43,060 bases of DNA from positions 1 to 43,060 of the forward strand of contig JAJXXT010000156.1 of NCBI GenBank assembly GCA_021780935.1, in the 5' to 3' direction. The notes under the pieces are model-generated. The model worked only from the letters and a program-made list of their open reading frames with translations, searched no databases and had not been told where the DNA came from. Made by a program: the position numbers and the translations under genes. Shown here one piece after another: positions 1 through 6,454 of the stretch; positions within the stretch are counted from its first letter, which is position 1, and each line of letters begins with the position of its first letter. This DNA comes from Pseudomonadota bacterium. Lineage in GTDB: Bacteria; Pseudomonadota; Alphaproteobacteria; Acetobacterales; Acetobacteraceae.

Positions 1-243
1 CGCCGGGTCCGCCGCCTCCACCGGGCGCAGCAGGCCGGTGGCGGCGCGGACCAGGTCGGCGGGGCCGTCGCCGCCGACCAGCACCAGCAGCGACGCAGCG
101 GCGCTTTCCCCCCAGGCGGCGGGCAGCGTCACCTGTCGGGGCGGCGCATCCGGGTCGGCCGCCGCCTCCACCGTCGCGAGGCGGGTGCCGTGCCAGGGCT
201 TGGGGTAGGGTGTCTTGGCGTGCGGACGGCCGGGCTTGCGCAT
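1..243 (-). CDS. Unrecognised protein, N-terminal 81 residues only
   Basis: An open frame runs leftward from ATG at 243 to the window edge without a stop, so the C-terminus is missing. The visible part begins with a basic stretch (MRKPGRPHAKTPYPKPWHG) followed by an Ala/Val-rich region containing RQVTLPAAWGESAAASL. Codon use and GC content match the neighbours, and the next gene diverges from it after about 140 bases. The pattern 'R-x-V-x-LPAAW' reminds me of alphaproteobacterial proteins annotated with a TSCPD or B12-reductase-like domain, but too little is present to assign it. I treat it as a real but unidentified gene. Confidence 0.55.
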   Translation of the reverse strand, partial: MRKPGRPHAKTPYPKPWHGTRLATVEAAADPDAPPRQVTLPAAWGESAAASLLVLVGGDGPADLVRAATGLLRPVEAADPA

Positions 244-382
244 GCAAGGAGCCTAGCCGAGCGGTCGGGCACGAGAAACCCCATTTGGGGGTCGAATCGG
301 CACGGGACCGCAAAATCCTGTGGATAGAGTCGTGTCCCGAGTGACGATGGACCGGCGTGCGCGCGCGGCCTATATCGGGGCC

Positions 383-724
383 ATGAACATCGGCACAAGG
401 ATTTTCACCTGGTTGCACGGGCGCGAGGTCGGCCAGGACGAGACCGGCAACCGCTATTTCGAGGAGCGCAAGCCGCGCAGCCCGCGGACCCGCCGCTGGG
501 TGGTCTATGCCGGCGCCCCGGAGGCATCCGCGGTGCCGCCCGAATGGCATGCCTGGCTGCACCACACGGTGGACGCGCCGCTCACCGGACCGAAGCGTCC
601 GTGGCAGGCGCCGCATCAGCCGAACGCCACCGGCACGCCCGGCGCCTATCGTCCCGCCGGACATGACTATGAGGGTGGCCGGCGGCAGGCTGCGACCGGC
701 GATTACGAAGCCTGGGCGCCGTAA
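383..724 (+). CDS. NADH:ubiquinone oxidoreductase subunit NDUFA12 family
   Basis: A 113-residue protein starting MNIGTRIFTWLHGREVGQD. It has the hallmarks of the small complex I accessory subunit NDUFA12 (B17.2): the G-x-D-x-x-GN-x-YFE segment near residue 25, RRWVVY, and PPEWHAWLHHT in the middle, with a polar C-terminus. In alphaproteobacteria and mitochondria this subunit sits on the hydrophilic arm of complex I and is encoded away from the nuo operon. I chose ATG 383 over the upstream ATG at 320 because the family begins with this short hydrophobic stretch; the extra 21 residues are Arg-rich and look like untranslated DNA. It is followed after 33 bases by mlaD, a neighbour it often has in this class. 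Confidence 0.88.
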   Translation: MNIGTRIFTWLHGREVGQDETGNRYFEERKPRSPRTRRWVVYAGAPEASAVPPEWHAWLHHTVDAPLTGPKRPWQAPHQPNATGTPGAYRPAGHDYEGGRRQAATGDYEAWAP

Positions 725-757
725 TCCTAGAGGCCACGAACCAGCGATGAGATCAGC

Positions 758-1249
758 ATGAGCGGCACAAGGCGCAGCGTCGCGGAGTTGCTGACGGGGG
801 CGGTGGTGATCGCCATCGCCGCCGGGTTCCTGATCTATGCCATCGCGGGGACCGGACGGGCGAGCGCCAACGGCTACCTGCTCAATGCGCGCTTCGACCG
901 CATCGATGGGCTGTCGATCGGAGCCGATGTGCGCCTCGCCGGCGTGAAGGTCGGGCGCGTTATCAACGAGAGGATAGACCCGCAGACCTTCCAGGCGATC
1001 GTGACGTTCTCGATGCAGAACGACATCAAACTGCCGAAGGACAGCTCCGCGCAGGTCACGACGGCGGGGCTGCTCGGCGGCAGCGTGCTTTCCGTGGTTC
1101 CAGGAGGCTCGAACGCGACGATTCCCCCCGGCGGAACCGTAACGATCACGCAATCGGCGGTCAGCCTCGAGGAACTGCTCGGCAAGTTCATCTTCAATGT
1201 CTCCGACCTGACCAAGGCGGTGCAGCAGAAGATTCTGACACCGAAATGA
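758..1249 (+). CDS. mlaD: Outer-membrane lipid asymmetry protein MlaD (MCE domain)
   Basis: This 163-residue protein has one N-terminal membrane anchor (about residues 13-30) and then one MCE/MlaD domain, with the typical ARFDRIDGLSIGADVRLAGV and VGRVI segments and the AQVTTAGLLGGSVLSV strand region. MlaD forms a hexameric ring in the inner membrane that binds phospholipids and works with the MlaFEB ABC transporter to move lipids between the membranes. The other mla genes are not in the window; splitting of mlaD from mlaEF is common in alphaproteobacteria. The stop overlaps a short ATGATCATG stretch, but the next real gene starts at 1296, so these form a probable operon with NDUFA12 and the DUF2155 protein. 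Confidence 0.92.
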   Translation: MSGTRRSVAELLTGAVVIAIAAGFLIYAIAGTGRASANGYLLNARFDRIDGLSIGADVRLAGVKVGRVINERIDPQTFQAIVTFSMQNDIKLPKDSSAQVTTAGLLGGSVLSVVPGGSNATIPPGGTVTITQSAVSLEELLGKFIFNVSDLTKAVQQKILTPK

Positions 1250-1295
1250 TCATGCGCGCAGCCAGGTCGGCCCCGCTCAAGACCCAGGGCTGGTC

Positions 1296-2225
1296 GTGAA
1301 ACCAGCCCTGATGGCGGCGACGCTGCTTGCCGTGGCGGCACTGGCACCCATGTTGGCCCGACCGAGCCTCGCCCAGCAAACCCCCGGCCAGCCGGTCCCT
1401 GGACAGCCGGCCCCTGGACAGCAGGCTGGGCCGGCGACGGGCTCGGGTTCCGTGCTCGGAACGTTCGCGCCAGTCACTCCCGCGGCCGTCGCGCCAGCCC
1501 CGGCCACGCCAAAACGGGTGCCGCCCGCCCAGACGGCACAGCAGGCCGCATCTCCCGCAGCCACGCCGTCGGCCGCCACACCGTCGGCAGCCGCGCCGCA
1601 ACCCGCCACGACCGCAACACCGCCGACGGCAACGCCGCCGACCGCGGCCGCGATCGCGCCCGTCTCGGCGTCACCCCTCGGTGCGGCGCCGCCCCCCATT
1701 TCCGCACCGGGCACCCAGCCGGCCACACCCGGGACGGCGCCCCCTGCGAGCGGCACCTCAGCCAACGGCACCCCTGGGACCGCCACCCCTGGGACCGCCA
1801 CCCCTGGGACCGGCACCCCTGGGACCGGCACCCCTGGGACCGGCAGCGCCGGGACGGTGACGCCGGCACCGGTGACGCCGCCACAACCGAAGCTGCCGCC
1901 GCAGTTCACGCCGCCCGCTCATGGGCCGGCCTGGCTGCCGATGGGCCAGGTACGGCTCGACGTGCTCGACACGATCACCGGGCGCTCACGGCAACTCACC
2001 GGCGCGGTGGGCGCGGCCCTGCGGTTCGAGAGCCTGACCATCATCACCAAGGGCTGCTACGCACGACCGCCCACCATGCGCGCGGACGCCACGGCCTGGG
2101 TCGATATCACCGACGCACATCCCGGTCACAAAGGGTTTTCCGGCTGGCTGCTGGCGCAGGAACCCGCCGTCTCCAGCTTCGACAACCCCAACTATGATGT
2201 GCGGCTGGTGGCATGCACGCCGTGA
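1296..2225 (+). CDS. Secreted DUF2155-family protein with long Pro/Ala/Thr-rich linker
   Basis: The 309-residue product begins with a signal peptide (MKPALMAATLLAVAALA, cleavage likely near the SLAQQ stretch). A low-complexity region of about 180 residues rich in Pro, Ala and Thr follows, ending in tandem GTPGT units. The C-terminal 95 residues form the DUF2155 domain: WLPMGQVRLDVLDTITGRS, two cysteines (KGCYARPP and VACTP) and FSGWLLAQEPAVSSFDNPNYDVRLV. The function of DUF2155 is not known to me; its conserved place after NDUFA12 and mlaD and its export suggest an envelope role. The start is GTG at 1296; ATG 1311 would shorten the signal peptide by five residues. The linker is far longer than the usual short N-terminus of this family. 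Confidence 0.85.
   Translation: MKPALMAATLLAVAALAPMLARPSLAQQTPGQPVPGQPAPGQQAGPATGSGSVLGTFAPVTPAAVAPAPATPKRVPPAQTAQQAASPAATPSAATPSAAAPQPATTATPPTATPPTAAAIAPVSASPLGAAPPPISAPGTQPATPGTAPPASGTSANGTPGTATPGTATPGTGTPGTGTPGTGSAGTVTPAPVTPPQPKLPPQFTPPAHGPAWLPMGQVRLDVLDTITGRSRQLTGAVGAALRFESLTIITKGCYARPPTMRADATAWVDITDAHPGHKGFSGWLLAQEPAVSSFDNPNYDVRLVACTP
1767..1856 (+). repeat. 15-bp tandem repeat inside the DUF2155 gene
   Basis: Five copies of a 15-bp unit, GGCACCCCTGGGACC (two copies start GCC), run from 1767 to 1841, and a diverged sixth copy follows to 1856. Each unit encodes five residues (T/G-T-P-G-T). The copies are almost identical at DNA level, so the array is young and may vary in copy number between strains. 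The reading frame is kept for any copy number. Confidence 0.9.
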
Positions 2226-2252
2226 TGGCACGCCCCTGATGGCCAGCACCTG

Positions 2253-3017
2253 ATGGCGGCCCCGCATGATCGCGTGGCAGGCGCCGGCGCCACCGGCCTG
2301 ACCCTGCCGGATGGGCGGGCGATCGGCCATCCGGCCCTGCTGCTCGACCTCGACGGCACCTTGATCGATCTTGCCGCGACGCCGGACGCGGTGGTGGTGC
2401 CACACGCCCTGCCGCCGCTGCTGCGCCGGCTGCGCGCGCGCCACGCGGATGCGGTGGCAATCGTCACCGGCCGGCCGATCGAGGCGGTGGACGCGCTGCT
2501 CGGCGACGCGCCCTTCGCCGTCGCGGGCGAGCATGGGGCGGCGATCCGCAGGGGCCTCGGCCAGCCGATCGAGCGCAGCGCCCTGCCTGTGCTGCCGGCC
2601 TCGGCGCTGGCGCGCGCCGAGAGCTTGGCGGCGGGCTTCTCAGGCGCACTCGTCGAACGAAAGGCGCATGGCGTGGCGCTGCATTATCGGCAGGCGCCGG
2701 CGGCCATGGCCGCGCTCCGCGAGGTGGCGGTGGCAATGGTGCGATCCTGCCCCGGCTTCGCCCTGCTGGAGGGCAGCATGACCTGGGAGGTGCGACCCAC
2801 CGGCGTGAACAAGGGCGGCGCCGTTCGGGCGCTGATGGCATCGCAGCCCTTCGCGGGGCGCGTGCCCATCTTTGTCGGCGACGACGTCACCGATCAGGAT
2901 GGGATCGCCGCGGCGCAGGCGCTGGGGGGCGCCGGGCTGCTGGTCGCGGACGTCTTCGGCACGCCCGCGGCGGTGCGGGCCTGGCTGGAAACCTCCTGCG
3001 GCGGCGAGCACGCTTGA
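2253..3017 (+). CDS. otsB: Trehalose-6-phosphate phosphatase
   Basis: A 254-residue HAD-superfamily phosphatase that removes phosphate from trehalose 6-phosphate in the cytoplasm. The HAD motifs are clear: LLDLDGTLID with nucleophile Asp32 and acid/base Asp34, VTGRP at 71-75, Lys187 in VNKGGA, and the Mg-binding GDDVTD at 209-214. Length fits the OtsB family (about 250). No trehalose-6-phosphate synthase (otsA) lies in the window, so its partner must be elsewhere. The gene follows the DUF2155 gene by 27 bases. Several in-frame starts exist close together; ATG 2253 is chosen because it gives the normal length before motif I. Confidence 0.93.
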   Translation: MAAPHDRVAGAGATGLTLPDGRAIGHPALLLDLDGTLIDLAATPDAVVVPHALPPLLRRLRARHADAVAIVTGRPIEAVDALLGDAPFAVAGEHGAAIRRGLGQPIERSALPVLPASALARAESLAAGFSGALVERKAHGVALHYRQAPAAMAALREVAVAMVRSCPGFALLEGSMTWEVRPTGVNKGGAVRALMASQPFAGRVPIFVGDDVTDQDGIAAAQALGGAGLLVADVFGTPAAVRAWLETSCGGEHA

Positions 3018-3084
3018 AGCAACGCGGCCGGCGTTGTCTTGTTGATGCCGGGCAACCTAGCAGCGGCGGACGGGGAGAAACTGG

Positions 3085-4488
3085 ATGATCCGACGGATCG
3101 GGATGGCAGCGCTGTTGTCGGGCGCGCTGCTGCTGGCGCTGCCGCTGGCTCGCGGCCGTGCCGTGGCCGGCGCGCCGCCAGTCGGCACGGATGTCGCCGC
3201 CGTGGTGGCAAAGCTGCTGCCGAGCGTGGTCAACATCACCAACATCTCGGCCGGGCATGCACTGCCCGGCGAGGTGCAGGGCGGTCTGACGATCCTGCCG
3301 AAGGGCAGGCGCAGTTTCGGCAGCGGCTTCATCATCGACCCGCGCGGCTACATCGCCACGAACCGGCACGTGGTCATCGGCAGCGCCCGCCTGATCGTGA
3401 AACTGCACGACGGCACCGAGCACATCGCGCGCGTGGTGGGTGAGGTCAACGGCGTCGACATGGCGCTGCTCAAGATCCACTCGGATCATCCCCTGCCGCA
3501 GATCGTCTGGAGCACGGGTGCCGCGCCCAGCATCGGCGAGCCGGTGATGGCGATCGGCAATCCGCTGGGCCTCGGCGAGTCCGTCAGCATGGGCATCATC
3601 AGCGCCACCGACCGCAATATCGGCAGCTCCCAGGTGGATCATTTTCTGCAGACCGATGCGGCGATCAACGAGGGCAACTCCGGCGGCGTGCTGGTCAACC
3701 TGAAGGGCCACGTGATCGGCATGAACACGGCCCTCTACGTGCCGAGCGGTGCCGCCGGCGGCTCGGTCGGGCTGGGTTTCGCGATGCCAAGCGGCGACGT
3801 CGCCTTTTTGCTCGGCCAGCTGCTGACCCGCCACAAGCTGACGGTGGGCTGGACCGGCATCACCGCGCAACCGGTCAATGGCTGGCTGGCGCGCGCCTTC
3901 GGCCTGCCGCGGGTGGAGGGCGCGCTGATCACCGCCATCGATCCCGGAGGTCCGGCGGCACAGGCGGGGTTGCGCCCGGGCGATGTCGTCACCGCGTTCA
4001 ATGGCGCTCCGCTCGCCGATCCGCCGGCCCTGCTGCGCATGGCGGGCCTGCAGAAGGCGGGCGATGTCGTGCGCATGACGTTCATTCGCGACCGCGCGAA
4101 GCAGCACACGGATCTGACGATCCAGAACATGCCGGGTGACCTCGCCTATATCCCGCCGCCGGAGGCCAGGCGGCAGCTTCAGCCGATCGACCTCGGCGTC
4201 ACCGTCGCTGCAATCACACCGGATGTACGGCTGGCGCTGCGCCTGAACCCGCATCAGCGCGGCGTGCTGGTGACCGCCGTCATGCCGGACGGCGCCGGTG
4301 CGGAACTGGGGGCGAAGGTCGGCAACATCGTGCTGCAGGCGGGCGATGTCGTGGTGAACACGCCGGCCGAACTCGAGGCCGCGTTCGCCGCGGCACGCCA
4401 GGTGGGCGAGAGTTACATGCCGCTGCTGGTGCAGTCCGCGGATGGCACGCTCACCTGGAAATCCGTGCCAATGTTCGGCTATCGGTAA
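3085..4488 (+). CDS. Periplasmic HtrA/Do-type serine protease (first copy)
   Basis: A 467-residue secreted protease. Residues 1-30 form a signal peptide. A trypsin-like domain follows with the catalytic triad His95 (TNRHVV), Asp125 (VDMALLKI) and Ser199 (NEGNSGG). The residue after the SGG motif is Val rather than the usual Pro. Two PDZ-like regions follow, around 270-360 (with PGGPAAQAGLRPGDVV) and 380-460 (with DGAGAELGAKVGNIVLQAGDVV). HtrA proteins degrade or refold damaged envelope proteins. GGGGAGAAA lies 7-15 bases before ATG 3085. A secreted 11-residue-repeat protein lies next, and a second HtrA paralogue lies two genes beyond it, so a shared envelope role is likely. The two HtrA proteins differ widely outside the catalytic motifs. 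Confidence 0.92.
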   Translation: MIRRIGMAALLSGALLLALPLARGRAVAGAPPVGTDVAAVVAKLLPSVVNITNISAGHALPGEVQGGLTILPKGRRSFGSGFIIDPRGYIATNRHVVIGSARLIVKLHDGTEHIARVVGEVNGVDMALLKIHSDHPLPQIVWSTGAAPSIGEPVMAIGNPLGLGESVSMGIISATDRNIGSSQVDHFLQTDAAINEGNSGGVLVNLKGHVIGMNTALYVPSGAAGGSVGLGFAMPSGDVAFLLGQLLTRHKLTVGWTGITAQPVNGWLARAFGLPRVEGALITAIDPGGPAAQAGLRPGDVVTAFNGAPLADPPALLRMAGLQKAGDVVRMTFIRDRAKQHTDLTIQNMPGDLAYIPPPEARRQLQPIDLGVTVAAITPDVRLALRLNPHQRGVLVTAVMPDGAGAELGAKVGNIVLQAGDVVVNTPAELEAAFAAARQVGESYMPLLVQSADGTLTWKSVPMFGYR

Positions 4489-4580
4489 AGCGTTCCATTC
4501 CGCGCACAATGTCCATGCTCAACGCGCGATGTCATGGTATTCGGATGACTTGAGATCAGCCGGAATTTATTTTGAAAAAG

Positions 4581-4594
4581 TTGATTTGGGTCAA
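4581..4594 (+). promoter_or_regulatory. Candidate FNR/FixK-type box upstream of the repeat-protein gene
   Basis: TTGATTTGGGTCAA matches the FNR/FixK palindrome TTGAT-N4-ATCAA at nine of ten half-site bases. It sits in an unusually AT-rich stretch 46 bases before the preferred start at 4641, a plausible place for an activator near a promoter. The sequence is what I see; oxygen- or redox-dependent control is inference. Confidence 0.4.
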
Positions 4595-4629
4595 GGTAAT
4601 CTATCCGCCATCATACCCAAGTGAAACCC

Positions 4630-4634
4630 GGAGG
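4630..4634 (+). promoter_or_regulatory. Strong Shine-Dalgarno that decides the start at 4641
   Basis: GGAGG lies six bases before ATG 4641. The alternative ATG at 4674, which lines up with the start of the paralogue at 5826, has only a weak AGG before it. I therefore list 4641, but the signal peptide works with either. Confidence 0.55.
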
Positions 4635-4640
4635 CGGCAG

Positions 4641-5552
4641 ATGAATTGCCGCCAGCCATGGGGATCAGGTGCCATGAAACGATCGTTTTATCTCGCCGGC
4701 GTTGCCGCCATCGCGCTCGGCTTTGTCATTCCGCCGGCAGCCCTGGCTGCCGGGTGCGCAGCGGGGACGGTTTCCACGACCGCCGGGACGGCCTCGTCCA
4801 AAGCTGCCGCCGCCGACGGGGTGGGGACGCTCAAGCTCGCGGAGGCCGACGGCGTGAAATCATTGCAGGCGGCGTCATCCGATGGCGCCCGATCGCTGCA
4901 GATGGCGGCGACGGAAGGGGCGCAGTCGTTGCAGATGGCGGCGAGCGAGGGTGCGGCATCGCTGAAACTGGCCGCCGCACACGGGTCGCAGGCGCTCAAG
5001 ACCGCGGCTGCGGAGGGCGCGCAGTCGCTGATGATGGCCGCCACCGAGGGGGCGCAATCCCTTCAGGTCGCCGCCGCCGACGGGGCGAAGTCGCTGCAGA
5101 TGGCTTCGTCCGATGGCATCCGTACCCTGCAGACGGCGTCGTCCGATGGCGTCCGCTCGCTGAAGGCAGCGGGCAGCGAAGGGTCGGGCTCGCTGCGTCT
5201 TGCCTCCGCCGACGGCACGGCCTCGCTTCGCATCGCCAGCGCTGACGGTGTGAGAACGTTACAGACGGCGGCGGCCGACGGTGTCAGGTCGCTGCAGACC
5301 GCCGCCGCCGCCGCCGCGCAGGCGCTGCGTGTCGCCGCGGCCGACGGGGTGCGGTCGCTGCAGATGGGCGATGCCAGCGGGATGAAGGCCTCGGAAAAAA
5401 CGGCCTCGGATGGCGTGCGGTCACTGAAGATGGCCGCGGCCGATGGGGTGCGGTCACTGCAGACGGCGACGTCCGACGGGGCCGCGTCATTGAAGCTGGC
5501 GGCGGCAAAGGGCGTCGGCTCGCTGAAAATGGCTGGCGCGGCGTGCCGATAG
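4641..5552 (+). CDS. Secreted 11-residue (hendecad) repeat protein, long form
   Basis: I do not recognise a named family. The protein has 303 residues from ATG 4641 (292 from ATG 4674). A signal peptide (MKRSFYLAGVAAIALGF...ALAA) is followed by a single Cys, then about 22 copies of an 11-residue unit with consensus [KQ]-x-A-[AS]-[AS]-[DE]-G-[VAS]-x-S-L, and the chain ends in Ala-Cys-Arg. Those two Cys residues are the only ones in the mature chain. The repeats hold almost no aromatic residues or proline. Leu at position 11, Ala/Ser at 4 and Val/Ala at 8 give the 4-4-3 spacing of hendecad helices, so a long amphipathic helix or right-handed coiled coil is possible, though the invariant Gly is odd. 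One unit, KAAGSEGSGSL, is close to the consensus of the shorter paralogue at 5826. The gene sits between two HtrA proteases on the same strand. Confidence 0.85.
   Translation: MNCRQPWGSGAMKRSFYLAGVAAIALGFVIPPAALAAGCAAGTVSTTAGTASSKAAAADGVGTLKLAEADGVKSLQAASSDGARSLQMAATEGAQSLQMAASEGAASLKLAAAHGSQALKTAAAEGAQSLMMAATEGAQSLQVAAADGAKSLQMASSDGIRTLQTASSDGVRSLKAAGSEGSGSLRLASADGTASLRIASADGVRTLQTAAADGVRSLQTAAAAAAQALRVAAADGVRSLQMGDASGMKASEKTASDGVRSLKMAAADGVRSLQTATSDGAASLKLAAAKGVGSLKMAGAACR
4800..5525 (+). repeat. 33-bp coding repeats, about 22 diverged copies
   Basis: The DNA behind the 11-residue units repeats every 33 bases. The copies have diverged at third and many first codon positions, unlike the near-identical array at 5925-6254, so this array is older or under selection at protein level. 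Confidence 0.85.
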
Positions 5553-5825
5553 CCTGGGCGCGGCGGATAGGGTCCCTGTTGCACGGACGACAGGGGCCGT
5601 GACGGTGCTTGAATCATCACGGCTATGCTCATATCTCCTCGGCCGGTGGCAGATGGTGCCGACACTCGTCATGGACCGCGCGTTTCCAGACACGTCGCAT
5701 CCCGAGCACTGGGCTTGCGTGGCCGTCGACCCGGCATTTGGCGCGCGGCTGTAACGAAGGGCGTAGTCCTTGGTTCCTTTGATGGGACCATGGTAACACA
5801 ACAGTCAGGCAACATAAGGAGTTCC
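5553..5825. other. Intergenic region between the two repeat-protein genes
   Basis: 273 bases with no convincing gene. A small hairpin, CCCTGT (5574-5579) with ACAGGG (5590-5595), lies just after the first repeat gene but has no T-run. The last 60 bases are less GC-rich and probably carry the promoter of the next gene. An AAGGAG Shine-Dalgarno at 5816-5821 precedes its ATG by four bases. Confidence 0.5.
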
Positions 5826-6284
5826 ATGATGAGGACGACATATCTGGCCGGCGCGGCCATGCTGGCTATCGGCATGTTCGCTGCAACCCCGGTTTTTGCC
5901 GCGTCGACGGCATGCCCGATGGTGAAGACCGCCTCCGCCGAGGGTTCCGGCTCGCTGAAGACCGCCTCGGCCAAAGGGTCGGGCGCACTCAAGACCGCGT
6001 CGTCTGAGGGTTCCGGCTCGCTGAAGACCGCCTCCGCGAAGGGGTCCGGTGCGCTCAAGACCGCGTCGGCCGAGGGGTCGGGCTCGCTGAAGACCGCCTC
6101 CGCGAAGGGGTCCGGCGCACTGAAGACCGCCTCGGCCGAAGGTTCGGGTTCGCTCAAGACCGCGTCGTCCGAGGGCTCGGGCTCGCTGAAGACCGCTTCC
6201 GCGAAGGGTTCTGGCGCGCTCAAGACCGCCTCGGCCGAAGGTTCGGGCTCGCTCAAGACCGCTTCGGCCGCCGGCTGCAAGTAA
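5826..6284 (+). CDS. Secreted 11-residue (hendecad) repeat protein, short form
   Basis: A 152-residue protein of no family I know, clearly a paralogue of the preceding gene. It has a signal peptide (MMRTTYLAGAAMLAIGMF...VFAA), then Cys30, ten full copies of KTASxxGSGxL from residue 34, and a final partial copy ending in Gly-Cys-Lys (Cys151). Units ending in SL carry Glu and units ending in AL carry Lys (SAEGSGSL or SSEGSGSL versus SAKGSGAL), and the two kinds mostly alternate, so acidic and basic faces may pair. The mature chain is nearly all Lys, Thr, Ala, Ser, Glu, Gly and Leu, with no aromatics. A strong terminator follows, and the second HtrA gene comes next on the same strand. A periplasmic or surface structural role is possible but not shown by the sequence. 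Confidence 0.87.
   Translation: MMRTTYLAGAAMLAIGMFAATPVFAASTACPMVKTASAEGSGSLKTASAKGSGALKTASSEGSGSLKTASAKGSGALKTASAEGSGSLKTASAKGSGALKTASAEGSGSLKTASSEGSGSLKTASAKGSGALKTASAEGSGSLKTASAAGCK
5925..6254 (+). repeat. 33-bp tandem repeat, ten copies
   Basis: Ten in-frame 33-bp units, each starting AAGACCGC, encode the 11-residue repeats; a partial unit continues to about 6281. The copies are very similar in DNA, so gain and loss of units by slippage or recombination is likely. There is no unique spacer between units, so this is not a CRISPR array. Confidence 0.93.
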
Positions 6285-6327
6285 GTTACGCGGGGCGGCG
6301 CCCGCGCCGCCTCTGGCCTGACATCAT

Positions 6328-6369
6328 CCCCGCTGCTGCCGCGACAAACGGTGGCAGCGGGGTTTTGTT
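6328..6369 (+). terminator. Rho-independent terminator after the short repeat-protein gene
   Basis: CCCCGCTGC (6328-6336) pairs with GCAGCGGGG (6354-6362) and TTTTGTT follows directly. It lies 44 bases after the stop at 6284. It separates transcription of the repeat genes from the second HtrA gene. Confidence 0.85.
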
Positions 6370-6454
6370 ACCAGGCGCACCACCATGGTCCCGCTGAAGT
6401 TCGTAACGCGGCGCGCCGTCCCGTGTTAGATTGGCTCAGGACGGGAGAACACCG

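Noticed and set aside
2887..4509. 540-codon minus-strand frame opposite the first HtrA gene
   Set aside because: The plus-strand frame has the full protease triad and signal peptide; the minus frame is a shadow.
4572..4640. Upstream extension of the long repeat-protein gene to ATG 4572
   Set aside because: It has no Shine-Dalgarno, would overlap the FNR-like box and AT-rich promoter region, and would bury the signal peptide.
5925..6254. Regular 33-bp repeats resembling a CRISPR array
   Set aside because: Repeats are contiguous, in frame, without spacers, and encode an exported protein. No cas genes are near.
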